Positions 1-14,900 of a stretch of DNA of 64,000 bases are shown here, one piece after another. The notes under the pieces were generated by a model. That model was not told where the DNA came from. It did not search any database and worked only from the letters and a program-made list of their open reading frames with translations. This DNA is from Marthasterias glacialis (taxonomy: Eukaryota; Echinodermata; Asteroidea; Forcipulatida; Asteriidae): the NCBI GenBank assembly GCA_911728455.2, contig OU452226.1, positions 25,389,128-25,453,127 of the forward strand, in the 5' to 3' direction. Position 1 is the stretch's first letter. Each line of letters starts with the position of its first letter. A program made the translations under genes and the position numbers.

Positions 1-135
1 AACGCTCCCTACAAAGTACAACAGAATAATAATTGATATAAAAAACGGCTTCAATTCCTGCATTATCTTTTCTGGCTCTATAGCAAAATTATGAACGTAT
101 ATTTAATTGGAGAATATTGCCATCATTGTTAGTTT

Positions 136-378
136 TTGTTGTTGTTTGTATGTTTGTTTGTTTCCGTTTGTTTGTTGGGTTGTTTGTTTGTTGGGTTGTT
201 TGTTTGTTGGGTTGTTTGTTTGTTGGGTTGTTTGTTTGTTTGTTTGTTTGTTTGTTTGTTTGTTTGTTTGTTTGTTTGTTTGTTTGTTTGTTTGTGTGTT
301 TGTTTTTGTCTGTTTAATTGTTTGTTGGGTTGTTGGGTTGTTTGTTGTTGTTTTGGTTTTTTTTTTTTTGGGGGGGGG
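136..378. repeat. TTTG/TTGGG microsatellite ending in a poly-G run
   Basis: Imperfect TTTG tetranucleotide array interspersed with TTGGG variants, then T and G homopolymers (about 356-378). Every frame is open on both strands (CLFV or KQTN repeats), which is a by-product of the 4-bp period and not coding. It lies just beyond the last visible SLC5A exon, in an intron or 3' flank of that gene. Confidence 0.9.
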
Positions 379-523
379 AATCTGATCCTAACAATGTGTT
401 CATTGGCTTTGGTACAATTTTTCCTGGAAAACGTAATGCACAATATTTATATTGAACGGAACCATTGTGTAAAGGAGCCGTTAATTAACCAGAAATCTGT
501 GAGTTTGACACATTGTTATTAAC

Positions 524-3500
524 CTTTTCGTTAATTCTTGATGAGGATACAGCTAGAATGAAGACAGCACAGATGGGCGGTGACAAGTAGCTAGTGATGG
601 ATTGGATGTAGTCGAATAGACGCCCTCCCTGGGCAGCCTGGATAATAGGAATCCACAAAATGCTTATTCCACACATTACCAGGATGAACACGCTGTTGGA
701 AGAAGCACAAAAAAAATGTGAAAACATACGAAAAACACTGGTGTCAAAATTTGCAGAGTCACGACCCCTTAGAGTTCTGATTCGTCAAAAACTTTGACCC
801 CTGACAATGACATTTGGCGATCCAGTTAAATGTTAGGACAAAGATGGTCAACGACCTTCACTCGATTATAATCAGAAGAATCCTCACCGTCCACAAATCA
901 TGAGTTCTGTCTCGCTGGCTTGCGGCCTGATTCGGCGCCAAATATCGATTGTGAAGATGGTACTACTGCTGTTAAAAATGGACGTAAGGGAACTCATGAG
1001 GGCGCTTATCATCACAGCTAACATTAAACCACGCAGACCTGAAATTTAACAATAAATCTTGTTGATAGCGAGTGTGAACACTGTCGTAAAAACCAAATAA
1101 AACAATTACAGGCTAATTAAAGCTTCCATTGAACCCGGGATTTGGTGTTGAATACCAAGTTGTCAAGTTTTTTGGGAGGAGAGGTGAACTTTTTTCAAAT
1201 GCTTTTTCAAGAAACAGATCTTGAACTTAACCACTGACAGATGAAAGCTTGGTTGATCGGTTAATATACATTTTCAAAGTGTTTACTCGTGTTTGGCGCT
1301 AAGGTTTCTTGCACTCAGGGAAAAGTGAAATTAAATCTGATTCGCCTTTACGTTTCTGCTGACCTATGTACAAAGTACGCCAGCACTTCTAAGATGATTA
1401 GTGTTTTTGGTCGCAGACATGTGAAGTAGAATAACAATAGTCAATGGAATAGTTTGAGCATACCTGCAGGCATGATCTTCAGTACCAGTTTGGGAAAGGC
1501 TGTGTTTGAGCAGCCAGTCTCGCTACCGCACACTTCTAGACACGACTCCTTAGTGGCACAGGCAACCTCATCAGGGAACAGAATACGGCTGATCATGCCC
1601 GGCATGACAATTAGAAACATGGGCAACGTCTTGAGGAAACCGGCAAAGATTGTGCCTCCCTTGGCGTGGGCGATAGACTTGGCTGCAAGGGCTCGTTGGA
1701 CAATGACCTACAACCATGGCAGATAGTTGAACGGATCAGTGTTGGTAAAAAAAAGTCTCAAGTATTTGTTACTTTAAGGGAGTAAGTTTTCTGAGCTCGA
1801 GGTTGTGTTGGGGGTACTTTACCTGATCCGTGCACCAGTACCATATGGATGAGATGGTAATCCCGAAGACCATCCCCGGCCAAGGTAGATCAGAAGTTAA
1901 TGGGTCTCTAAAAATGTGGAAAGCATCATCACGGGGGCGTCCACAGGTTGTATTCGGGTTCATCAGGGTGGTGTTGGGTATTGCCTGGGGATAATGAATC
2001 TGCAGCTCATTCCAAGAATAACGTTGGAAGCCTGAAATCAGTTTGAGAGAAGATCAAGCATCACGTAATATGCACAAAAAGGGATTTTTTTCTGAGGTCA
2101 TGTTGACTGTGCAGTCACGTTGAATCGTTATTTCCTTACCCATGTATGTAAACTTGTGAACTTTATGTTTTTCTTCTTACCAATGTTGAGCTGGGGCTTT
2201 AACGAAACTAATAAATCATTCCATGTGGAAAGAACCTTTTATATACAAGTTTTACAAGTCTAGCTAAGGAGTACCCTGCCAAGTACATAATTGTCGTATT
2301 AGTGTTATTCGAAAAGGTACAGGCACTGGATTACAGTCTAAATTGGATTCGATAATTGGTTATGGGCTGTATATAATAATGAACTTGTATATAATTTTAT
2401 GATGAAACTCACCATCTGTGTAAAAAAAATCGCTAGAAGTGCGAGGAGTAATTAACGTCTTTTATAGCCGAGGATTAAACACTAAAACAGTACGCCACGT
2501 CATTCCCTTCAGCTGAGCAATGGGAGACTTTGGAAAGCGCGAAAGCGAAGGCGAAGCAAATTTTGGTGACGCAACAATTCGGTAAGTGCTGTTTTTCAAT
2601 TGTGACGCATGGAAATTCGATTCGCTTTCGCCATTCGCGTGAAGTATGAACCGGGCTTTACCAGGGCCCAATTTCATGGCGCTGCTTACCAAAGAATTAT
2701 GCGCTTACGGCGCCCTGTAACGTACGCATTTCTATGGGCCGCAGCAGAGCGTTAGCGCAGAAGTCTACGGTCAGCAGAGCCATGAAATTGGGCCCAGGTT
2801 ATTTTCCAATGTTTGAGTACTTCTGAGCAGGCGCAGAAAGGTAAGTCTGGTAAGTCTGCTGCCACCTAGTGTCCGCAAAAGTCTCCCGTTGGAGCAATGA
2901 TTCATCCTTTATTTGGTTGGTTTGTTTCCAACAAATTCTAAACAATTTTTGTGTAACATTTTCGCAAACTGTGATTATCTGTTTTTGCTTTGCAAATTGA
3001 TGGCTCCTCGTAGTCTCTTCATTATGGTTGGCAAAAACTCGAGCTGTGACGTTGCAAAAGAAAGGTCTACACCCATTGTGTATTCATAAAACATTACATA
3101 GATGGTTATGGCATTCTGAAGCAGATTGGACACTTACTGAGAATCATAAGAATGAAAGCACCAACTATCATCACAAGAGTCTGGAGGGCATCGGTATAAA
3201 TCACAGCTGACAAACCACCTGAAACCAAAGTGCAATTATTGTATTATTAAAGGGAACGATGTGTTGTTTTCTTTATAGGCACATTTCTTAATAAAATAAA
3301 AACACACTGGTGTGACGTAGCACTCTATGTCTATCTGTCTGTCGCAAAATCGGATAAAGTAGCTATCTATTTCCTCATTTTTGTTTTCTTGATTGTTGTT
3401 TTGTCCTCTTTTAATTATAATAATAATTTTTCTGGCTGCCAAACACGAATTCTGTTTAATTTTTGAGAGATGCTGTGTTGACAACACAAAAATAAGATTT

Positions 3501-5901
3501 TCCACACTAGTTTACTGATGTAGTTCAACCAAATTTAAGGATTTTGGGCCTTGCACTTGGGAGGCTTAATATGGGTTTCAGAGAGTGGACAAATTTCACT
3601 ATCAGCAAGTAGGATAGTTTGGACGTTATTGTAAAATAACGTAATAATAATATCAATAATAATAATAGTAACAAACAGTTCTTATATTTTACAATAACGT
3701 CCCAATGCGCTTTACATTAAAGTCCCTGCTCCACTTTGGTAAACTGACTGTAAATGCTTCCATTCATTGCAAAAAATCAAGATTTTTGTAATAAAACCAA
3801 CCTGTGAAAATTTCAGCTCATTTCGTTGTTTCATTTGTGAGAAAACGGTAAAAATGCATTCAGCATTTTCGTACGCATTCCTCTAGGCAGAGTTTTCGTC
3901 TCACTGAGACGAAAACTATTTTTTTATCTGATTTCAATTATTATTTAAAACGATCACACTTCAGGCAGCAATATTTCAAGGAACGTTTTCTACATGCATT
4001 GTCATCTTTATATATAGGGAAAATCTGTGAACGTTTGTTTTTCTTTCTCACCAATAGTTGAGCTGAGGCTTTAAACAGCCGCTTGTGTATCAGATATTTC
4101 GTATTCATTGATTCATCATGGTATCACATCACTTACCAGCCACTGTGTACAGAGCGGTAACAGCAAGCAGAGAAACTATGGCAACATACAAATTCCACTG
4201 CAGCGACTCTTGGATAAACAAAGCCCCTGCGTACATATCAACCTGGGAAAACAAAAACATACAGAAAGGGTAAATCAAGAGGTATCAGTACACTAGTTTG
4301 GTTACTTCTTTATGTATTGCGTATAGCCTATTTTACTACGGAAGCGTATTGCCGCCACGTGAATAGCCTATTGTGTACGTACACGATCGTCATCTTGTAC
4401 GTACACGATAGTTATTGTGTACGTACACAATAATTATTGTTTATGTACACGATAAGTTTGAACTTATGGTGTACGTACGATAAGTAATTGTGTACGTACA
4501 CGATAAGTTTGGACTTATCGTGTACGTACACAATTACGTACACAATAATTATGTGCAAAAAACTCGTGTACATACAAGATAACTATCGTGTACGTACACA
4601 GTAAGAGTGAGATTTTGTTATCCACGTGGCGGCAATACGCTTCCGTGTTTTAGAACTTGATGATGCTAGAGATTGTTCGCCATGTTTGTCCATCTTCTCA
4701 ATCAACACGAACACCCATCTGATGAGATTTGAACTGGTTTATTTTTGTTTTGAATTAACGAAAAAGAAGAAATCTTTTCCAGTGCATTCACCTTCTCTGA
4801 ATTTTTCTTCATTTGTAAAAAATAAAACAAGCGGGCCTATTATCAGGAATATGTAACTTATTATTGTATGCAGAATTTGAAAGCCAATCAGTAAACGATG
4901 TAATACGTGTACAATTGACCGAAACGGTGCTATAATGGCTATCAAGTGCGTAGTGCAAGACAATCAACCAAAGATCGATGACCAGAAGTCTCCGTACGAC
5001 AAACTTACTATTCATCATCACTGGTTCATGTACATGATTTAGTGTAATGGCACAAAGGTCACCATCAACATCACCATCAGAGATGGATATTAAACAAAAT
5101 TCTTTCCAAAGTTGTCTCCCGGGCCGGGCAAAACCGTACAAAAACAATACACAACCTGCCGGCAATTCGTTTCTTCTGGCAAACAACAACGTGCCTAACT
5201 ACTAGCTATTGAAACCTGTGTACCCACACAGTTCTTGGAAATTAGCCCCAGCTTGGACTTTGGCGTTTTACCTGTAGATTTATAGCCATCCAATGCCAAA
5301 CGACCAAAATGGCAGAACGAATTAATTAATAGCAGTGACCCAAGTGCAAGGACTGAGGTAATATATTTGTCAACAATAGTGGTGTATATTGGTGTTTTAT
5401 GGGGTGTTTTGAACATCTGGACATTGTTTTTTCACATTAGTGGTTTTTGTACTGCAGTAAAGCCGGATATATATATATATATATATATTTAACTTTATTT
5501 ACTGTCAGTCTCATTCGTTACACTAAAACAACAATAACTGTTTTGTGTGAAAGGAAAAAGGTGACTTCCACAAGCATTTCATTTTCTGTTGTATAAAAGA
5601 ATCCAATCACTTTCTCAGGACATTAATGTAAACAATGTCTGGGTGAAGGTTGGGGGGAGGCAATTGCTCGGCAACAGTGGATGTTCATATCATCATATAT
5701 CAGTTGTCAAGAACGTCAAGATTGAAGCTGTGTTTAATGGACAGGCATACCAAGCCAATGTGTATTGCTTTTAAGAAAAGGTCATGGTGGATAGGTCAAG
5801 AGCACTGAGGTCAAACCTTAGTTCACTATACTGTAGCTGGAATGTGGGTCAAATCTCCAACCCGCAAGGCATTGTGCAGGTGCCCTTCAAGCTATGTACC
5901 C

Positions 5902-5940
<39 letters not shown>

Positions 5941-8900
5941 CAGATTCAGCTCCACCCAAATTCGAACTCTTCACGAACACCACAAAGTTCATGCCTCAAA
6001 AGGTTTGTACCGAATTTCACAGTGATAATTTCCAAGCAGAATTTGGCAATGAGGGACAGTAACATAGGCCCTACATGTGTGTACGATGTATATAATAATA
6101 CCGGAGTCTTATATAATGCAAGAATCTACCAATAGTTAGGTACTCAAGGCGCTTATTATATTACTTTTAGTACAGGTTTTTGAAGTTTCTGAATTATGAG
6201 ACACATTTATGTTGCACCTTGTAAGGGTTTACAAGGTGCTGCGGCACATTCAGCAGCCACTGCCAGAAACACAGGGGCAAACCTCTTCTCTTAGCGATAA
6301 GTGTAAAACTGGGTTCTTTTTACGTGCATTACACAACACACGGGACCAACGACTTTACGTCCCAGAAGCAATAATGGTAAAGTGTCTTGTTTAAGGACAC
6401 AAGTGTCGAGACCAGGACTCGAACCCACACTCTGCTGAACAGAACACCAGAGCTTGTGTGATTTTCCGCTCGGCCACGACACGCCAATCACTGTGCAAGT
6501 ACTTGACAATAAATTTCGGCTTGTAACCAAATATTGCTCAGCAAGAAATGTCTGTCTTCAGAAAATGTTATGTGTTGGTATTAACCAGCTCTTGGCCCGT
6601 GAGTCTTACCGATATTTTTGTCAGGACAGATAGCAGCAAAGCCAGGCAAGCTAAGTATACCCGCACTCGTTGACCACCAAACCGCTTCCGTAAATACTCG
6701 GGCATCGTAAACACCTAAAAAACAAATCAGTCATCATTTATCATCAATTTGTTAAGCAAAAACAAATAATTCGTTTTGTGAACAATTAATTCAAACTTAA
6801 CTTGTTGGATTCGTAGATGCCTATCGAGCACTTAGTCAGGTGAGAAATCGTTCAGATAACCACCAAAATGTGGAACTTATTCTTAGTTCACCAACTCAAG
6901 TCAATATAAACAAAGGTTGAATGGGGAAATAAGTCTGAGTTTGCGGGAAATTTACAATCAGCTTCATGTCTGATTCTGAATATAATTCATGTCTTTTTTT
7001 CAGTTGGACATCCGTAAAACTGGTTTGATGTCCCTCACAAACCAAACCTTAAATTGTTTTCCGGGATGAATGAATTTGACATACTTTTAGATTAAAATTT
7101 AATAAACTATAATGAACGTAAAACCCTATCTAACAATTATGTTATCAACAACCCCTTTTTCAGTTCGCCTCAAAAGACACGGCTCTTTATGATATAGTAG
7201 GCCTAGTGAATGTTGAACTAATTAATAAGCTAGTGCTGGAAACGTGAATCAAATTTTCCAGAACCACAAGCTACACAAGCGATTAAAGATGTGGTAAAAT
7301 AGCTGGTGGTTGTTATTGGAGACACGATTTACAATATAAAAAGGGAATGTAGAAAAACATAGAAAAAAGACATGGTTTGTCATTGTTTTCGTGAAACCAT
7401 GAGATTTAACATTCTGTGAAAATGTTCGTTGGTAGTTCGAAAAACAGTGCACTTGTGTTTGGAAGTTCACATTTCCTTCGGAAAAATATCTTATTGATGC
7501 AATTTTTGTAGACACCGAAATAACTTTTGATGGATACGTAGTTTTGTATTTTACGAAAACAAAATACCTGACCGGGTGTATAAGATATTTTAAAACAACT
7601 GAAAAACTAGGTGTTTATTTGAAAGTGCGTAGTTCTAGTAAACGAATTTTATCAAACACGTATGTTGTGCATTCTCTTTAAAGACATTCACATCATTTTA
7701 GAAAGTATGTGAATTGATCAGACGTCTTATTGAGAGCAAAGTCCAAATATCTAACAGCGCAGAAAAACTGCAATCAACATCAAGTATCAAACAGCGCAGA
7801 AAAACTGCTATCAACGTACCCCTGCAGACATGTAGACAGGAAGAAAGATCCATCCGAGGAGCAGCAAAATGAACATTGCCTGAGTAAAGAAGATAACATC
7901 CACTCAATAAATCAGAGTACATTAATAACGGATTGAAAAACAACTTTGGTAGCTGGGATAAAATTTATTAATAGCTTTCAACAACAATATGATGAATATT
8001 ATTTTTGTTTGTTTGTTTGTTTGTTTGTTTGTTTGTTTGTTTGTTTGTTTGTTGGGTTGTTTGTTTGTTTGTTTGTTTGTTTGTTTGTTTGTTTGTTTGT
8101 TTGTTTGTTTGTTTGTTTGTTGGGTTGTTTGTTTGTTTGTTTGTTTGTTTGTTTGTTTGTTTGTTTGTTTGTTTGTTTGTTTGTTTGCTTGCTTGCTTGC
8201 TTGCTTGCTTGTTTGTATGTTTGTTTGTTTGTTTGTTGGGTTTTTTGTTGGGTTGTTTGTTTGTTTGTTTGCCCATACACTGATGTGTGTTAGCACTCTA
8301 AACTCAGTACTTTCCCGACTCCTAGGAACAAAATGCACAGGCATATTCCTCGAGTGGGATTCGAAGCCACGACCACCGCCATTCTAGAGCAGATGTCTTA
8401 CCAACTAGATTGCCCGGCAGTTACAGGCAGTTTGAATCCTATAACAGCGAGTACCGCAACCATTATCTTTATCCCCGATGCAAAAATTAACATCTATTAT
8501 AACAATATAATGTTTAAAAGTTGGTGGATTTTGTCGGAAACGGCATTAAAAACATCATTTTAAAATGCGACATCGACTGTGAGCCAATAATTCCAGTCAG
8601 AGCTTATTTACTTCTTTGAGTTATATATACTTTATAAGTAATTTTATGTCCATTTCTTCGCAAGTAACATCATTGTTCTAGATTGTGTCCAACCACCTGT
8701 GGAATATTACACCTATAAAACGTTTCTAGATGATAACACATGCTGCAGTATTTTAAGATCTCTCGTTCCTTCCAGACTGGACTACGGCGATGCGCTTTTA
8801 CTTGGAGCAAACATAAAAATGAACATACTACAGCACCTTAAGAATGGGATACCAGACTACTTTTTGTGCATCGAAACATGATCAAAAAACCCCTTTCTAA

Positions 8901-11900
8901 AACAGTTACACTGGCTCCTGGTGAAAGAGCGCATTCAATTCAAGATATTGCTGTAGGCCTACGTTTTTGAAATAGTTGAATGGACATGCATCAGTACATC
9001 ATGCTTTACATTTTACGCTCAGACTCGAGCTGGACTTCGCTCAGCATCAGATCCCACCTGCCTTGCTGAGCACAAACCAAGTATAGCAAATCTCGTCAAT
9101 CTGCCGCCTAAATCCTTTTCTCTAGCCGCTCCAGGACTATGGAAGAACCTTCCCATCACCATACGGACATCAAATTCAAGAAAGCTCTCAAAAAAAAGTT
9201 TTTTCCATAGTCTTATGGGAAATGTTATAAATCTATAAAAACTCCAACTAATTAATTTATTTGAGCTTGGAAAATACCTAGGCCTACAGTACACAATATA
9301 TACAGTACATTATACCGGTAAATGTTCATGTAGGTCAAATGACCTCCATTTAATTCCCAGCTAACATGCATACGTTGGGCCAACGTCGCTGAACGTCGGC
9401 AAAGTCGCCGGCGTCGGAAAACAAACGTCGAACGGCCGTCGCGGGGTTAGGAACCAATTTTCGACGATTTTTGTGGAACCAGAAAGAGGAATCATCCCAA
9501 GAAAAGTCATCGAACGGCGAAGTAAAAGTACATGTACATGAAATCACTCGCGTTGTCGAACTCAAATGGTACGATTGAAAATGTTTAACGTTAAATAAAC
9601 AAATGTAACTTAATAAGAATGAGTAATGGAGAGAAGGCCATTTTAACAATAAAATTGTCTCTAAATTATAATGCAAATCAACTGAAGTATCTTGCTATCT
9701 TTTGTCTTGTCACGTGTTTAATTATAATTATTCTTTTGAGACCCTTTATTGCACATCGTGCACGTAAACAATAGTTGCTTGTTTTCTTTTGTGTATTTTT
9801 TTTTTTTTTTTTTTTTTGCAATGATGTTGTCTGTTTGCTAATGAAATGAACTGGCGCCATGTAAAAGCATATTGTATTTAGAGAATGATTTAATAGACCT
9901 TTCTTGTGAAATATGTTAATTGCACATCACATGTGGGCACTAACACTACTGGTGGGCAAAATGAGGGAACATCGCGCCTTTTTGTGTGGGGCTAATGGTG
10001 GCGAGACGCACACGCGTTTGTGCGTCTGCCTAGTGCACAACTCTATGGCGTTTGACCACCAATAATGTCTGTGCGCATGCGTGAATGTAATTAGCATAGG
10101 CTAGTTGGCATGTAGACCTATTGGGATTGGCAGTTACAATAATGGAACTTACATTAAATTCAAATGCACCGACAGCCAGCCCAGAGGCGGCCCCTGTACC
10201 GGCTAGACCAATGAAGTGCCCGCTGCCGATGTTGCTGGCAAACAACGAGGCTCCAATCGGCCACCATATTATACTCTTGCCGGCCAAGAAATAGCCCTTC
10301 AGAGTTCCGCGTGAAGACTGGAAGGATGCCTGTTGAGAAAAAATAAATGGAAATTTAAGAGGTGATTCAAATACATTACAGTATTATTTGGGTTTAAATA
10401 GTGATTTAAATTCCAATAAAAAAACAAGATTCCAGTTTCAAGTATTAAAAGAAAATTAGTTTGTGGACTATAAAAAATAATGTACTTGGAGGCTCCTCCG
10501 CTGTTAGTTTGGTCAATAAATAAAAAGATACTATACTACTAACAAAAATCATTCGAAAAAGGAGTTGAGTGGACGTGTTCTTATACATGAACATTAAGGT
10601 GAATGTAAGAGAGTTGCTCACTGTTCGTCTCTGCCGGAAACCAATCCTACATAAAACAGAGAATGCTAATTAACACATTCATTATACAAGTCTGATCATC
10701 AAAATGTTTCTTTTAACTGGTGGCTAAGTTGATCTGATGAATAAGTTGATCTGATGAATACTGTCTGTTAATTGAACTCTGCTTGTTTCTTTATGCTACA
10801 GTTATACACACCAATTATACGTATACTTTTCCCTTGGAAACGCCTGTGTGAATTTGGGACAAGTAAAAAAAGAAAAATAACATGTAATTAACATGTAAAA
10901 GGCGAAACTATGACGTGACTATTTGGTGGGGGAATGTTTAATTACATTACGTAACAAACACTTACTACGCTTTCATGTCTATGGATTTGATTAAACGCTT
11001 TCAATTTTACCTATAGACTATTTTTGATGCCAAATGCTCTTTAATCAAATTATGTACTTTCGATAAAATTTTGATTGAATCGGTGATTTCTTAACGTGCG
11101 TGCTTGGCAAGGATAAAAACACTGCAATGGTTTATGTGAACTAATTGAACCTAAATAACAAAGGTTTGTCCGAGTGGTAATAATATTAATACTAGTGATT
11201 ATTGCAACCATGACATAAATCCACGATATTAAAAACGGATAAAGCGATTCACTTTAAAACCAGGAAAGTGGCGCTCGCTGTCAAAACAAGACAAAATCAG
11301 GTCGCATTTTCAGAGGCGACTTGGCTAGATAGATAAATATTTTAGATAGATAAATATAAACGCAGGACTCTCACATTGTCGATTGGTTATCATAACATAA
11401 TAGTATATTTTATAGCACAGTTCATTTAACTCAGTACACAAGTATACGTTTAACGTAAAATGTGACAATAATTTACTTTAATGTAGGCTAGATCCGACAC
11501 TGAACTTTTAGTATACTTTTGCCAAAAGTACAGAATAATTTATGGACGGTGAAGAAACAACCCAAAGTAAATTCTAAAGGTCGATCGTTTTATCCCGTTA
11601 AGTTCCTGTAAGGACGGAACATTTTTACGACTCGTCATTAAACCATGACAACCTCTCCCGTGTTTCGTATTGACCCGCAAAGGGCGTGTGCATTTAGCTT
11701 CGGTGTTTGCTTTGGAACAAAAGGGCCTCCACAAGTGTTTGCAGCTTGTAAAATTAGAAAAAACCTTTAGCTAACACAATCATTGCCTAGATTCCATGTC
11801 ACTATTAGTTTTTTGATGGGTATATTATTGTTCTCACTGCCTTCGAAGCAGGGGTAGATGAAGTTGTCCAACTAACGGAACAGTAATGTTTAAAGGGTCT

Positions 11901-14900
11901 GTATACGTTTGGTAATGACTCTGGAAAGTTATGGCAATAACAACTTCCTTGGTAAGAAGTACAACAGCTTTGGATAGTATAAATGCATTTTGAGAAACGT
12001 TTCACTTCGAAGTACTGCAGTTATGGAAAAATATATCACTTTTTATCCCCCAAAATTTGAACATGAAAAGCGTTATGGCCGTAACGCTTCTCAGAATGTG
12101 TATTCCAATAACGGATACTTCTTCTGCGTTAACACAACCGCTCCAGATTTTTGGCGATATCTAAAAAAAACACTGCCACCTTTTGAAACGAAATTTACAC
12201 AGGTTAGTTTTATGGTATACATGTATATCTACAATTATATAGCATTAAGGCAAATGTACGATTCCAAAAACCAAAGGTATACTTTGCCTTATAAGCTTGT
12301 AAACAGTCTTCGTTCCATAAAGGTGTATGCATCTTTTTGTTATCATTATCTTAATTATTGATATTCACTGTTTAGCGGGGTTTTTTTAACTTGAATTTTA
12401 AAGCACTCATAACGTCACTTCTAATCAATAAAAAATTTAAAACATAAAGAACTGCTTCAGTTAACATCACTTATTCGATAGGCAAAGAATGTCGGAAAAC
12501 GGTGAACATGAAATGACAATCTGGTGGGCAAGATTTGACAAAGCTTTGCACAAATTTGCATTTCCACAACTGCGCACTTTATTCTAGCAAATTCTGAAGT
12601 CCAAATAAATTCAAAAAGTCGAAAAAATACCTCGATGTAATAGGGTTGTTTGACTACATCATTGATGTTGTCGAATGTGTTTATCTTGTTCAAGGGGTCT
12701 TTAAATTTGGCGATTCGTATTTGATTTCGTCAGAGAGCAAACAAATACAACCTACAGCACTACAAGAGGGACACTGGGTGTGGTAATCTGTTTGGTAAAC
12801 TTTCCTTCATGGCCGAACATTTTAAAAATAATTCCCCAGTGGTGGTTAACCACAGTTCATGTTTTTGAATCATATATAAAAATGGCATTAATTTCACCGC
12901 CAGGTGCTCAGCCTCGGCTCACAGCGTGGAGCGAGGACAGAGACTGTCCTTGCTCCGTGCGCCCAGTCTACAAGACTGATTATACAAAATGAACTTAGAT
13001 TTATCAAGATATGATCGATGAAGTAACACATTGTATTTATAGTAACCCCATAAGTAGACCTATAAACTCCAAAGCAATAAAAGTGTTGAACAGTATTAAT
13101 ATTTGGTCAAAACTTAACGAGTACTTGTAAACTTGATTGGTGGTGTAAAAATACAGTAGCTAGTAATAAAAATTACACTGGTTTTGGCTGCGTATGCACA
13201 AAGCTATTACAGAACCTTATTTCATATTTTTCTTTTTCAGTGGGTCCTCGATTTGAAACGCAGGAAACAAATTACGAACCAATGAGACCGAGCAAGGACA
13301 GGGAGATGTATAACGTTTCAAAAAAAGACGAAGTAACGAAGAAACACGTAGGGATTTTTTTTTAAGCTCAATGGAGTGGAATTTGCGGTGTGAATAGTGT
13401 CGATATTTATTTGACCAATTGTTATGTAACGGTCTGCATGCATTCATCTGGCTGTAAAGTGTGACGGTTTATGCAGTTTGTAACAAATGAAGTCTACGGG
13501 GAGTAATTTTAGTCATGCATATAGGTGATTTTGAGTTTTCATTTCGTTTTTTGTTTTGGGTGTGCTTTTTTCGAGAATATGAGTAGGTTGGGTTGACTTA
13601 GATTTGTGAAACCGTTTTTGCTCTATGATGAAAATATATTTGAGTATTAATTAAGCTGTGGTTTCGAGTTGCTGGTTTTGGCAAATAACTGTTTCGTAAC
13701 CAGCGGAAGTCGTTACTTTTGGCGGGAAGTGAATCGTTTTATTAACTGGGCATGGTGAGGGTAGGGTATGATCATGAGCAGTAGCACAGACTTTCTTTAC
13801 GTACGGAGAAACATAATCTGGTTAAACTAAAACTCTCGCCGACATGTGGAGAAAGAAACACTGTTTTTAGAGGATAGAATGCTTAGGTTCAATTGTTTAG
13901 GACATTTAATCTTTACACTTTTGTTAGCAGCGAGTCTCATCTAAACAGGTCATCTCTATTGCTGTAAGTTGCCATTGAGGGCAAGAATATTAATCTTTAA
14001 TATAGAAAGGAAGCCAAATCAAACTGTGCTGGTATACCTGCACAGAGCTTCTTGTTATAACTACTCCTTGTTGTCAAGGTTAATAAACTTATCCTTGTTT
14101 CAAAGACGATACTTTCTTTACAGTTAAAATTTGCCAAATAAAATCCATAAAGATTCCTGTCTATAACGGTAATAAAATGTAGACATTTATTGTACCGGCA
14201 CTCTCGTTTTACTTTGAACTGAATATTATTAAACTTAGAACGAAGTTTTACAACTCTGTGTTTATAAAAATCGTTGTTCATCCCTTGCATCTTCAGACTG
14301 CTTTCTGCATCTCTCTTTTCACTTCTTTCTCGAAACGTGAGGCCATTTGTTTGCATTTATACAACAGGTCCTTGTGGTTGGCAAGTGCACAAGCATATTG
14401 CCGCCAGATGAATAAAAACAATCTCATTCTTATCACGATAGTTATCGTGTACGTACACGATAGTTATCGTGTACGTACACGCTAATTATCCTGCACGTAC
14501 ATAAGTTATTATGTATGTACGATAATTATCGTGTACGTACACGCTAAGCCCAGTCGTGTTCGTACACAATAATTATCGTGTACGCACACGATAACTTATC
14601 GTGTACGTACACACCAAGTTGGGAGTTATCGTGTACGTACACGATAAGGTTGGACTTATAGTATATGTACATGATAATTTTCGTGTACGTACACGATAAG
14701 AGTGATATTTGTTGTTATTCATGTGGCGGCAATATGCTTCCGTAGGTAATTAGCAGTTTGCAACAGCTAATTCCGTTTTATGAGATGTTTCATATTGAGC
14801 GATTCTTCAATCGGCGCTCATCAGAGTAACATCGTGGTATGCTGGTGTGGATGAAGATTCTACCGCACAGAAAAGGCGGATCTGTAGGAATAAAAACCCT

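Noticed and set aside
7922-8387. Cys/Leu/Phe/Val- or Lys/Gln/Thr/Asn-repeat frames on both strands
   Set aside because: All frames of a TTTG array lack stops; no gene signal.
11990-12361. 123-codon frame on plus
   Set aside because: It lies within an inverted-repeat element, has no splice context or recognisable domain, and is probably chance.
14420-14700. Regularly spaced palindromes resembling a CRISPR array
   Set aside because: Units are contiguous palindromes without unique spacers, inside a MITE in a eukaryotic intron.
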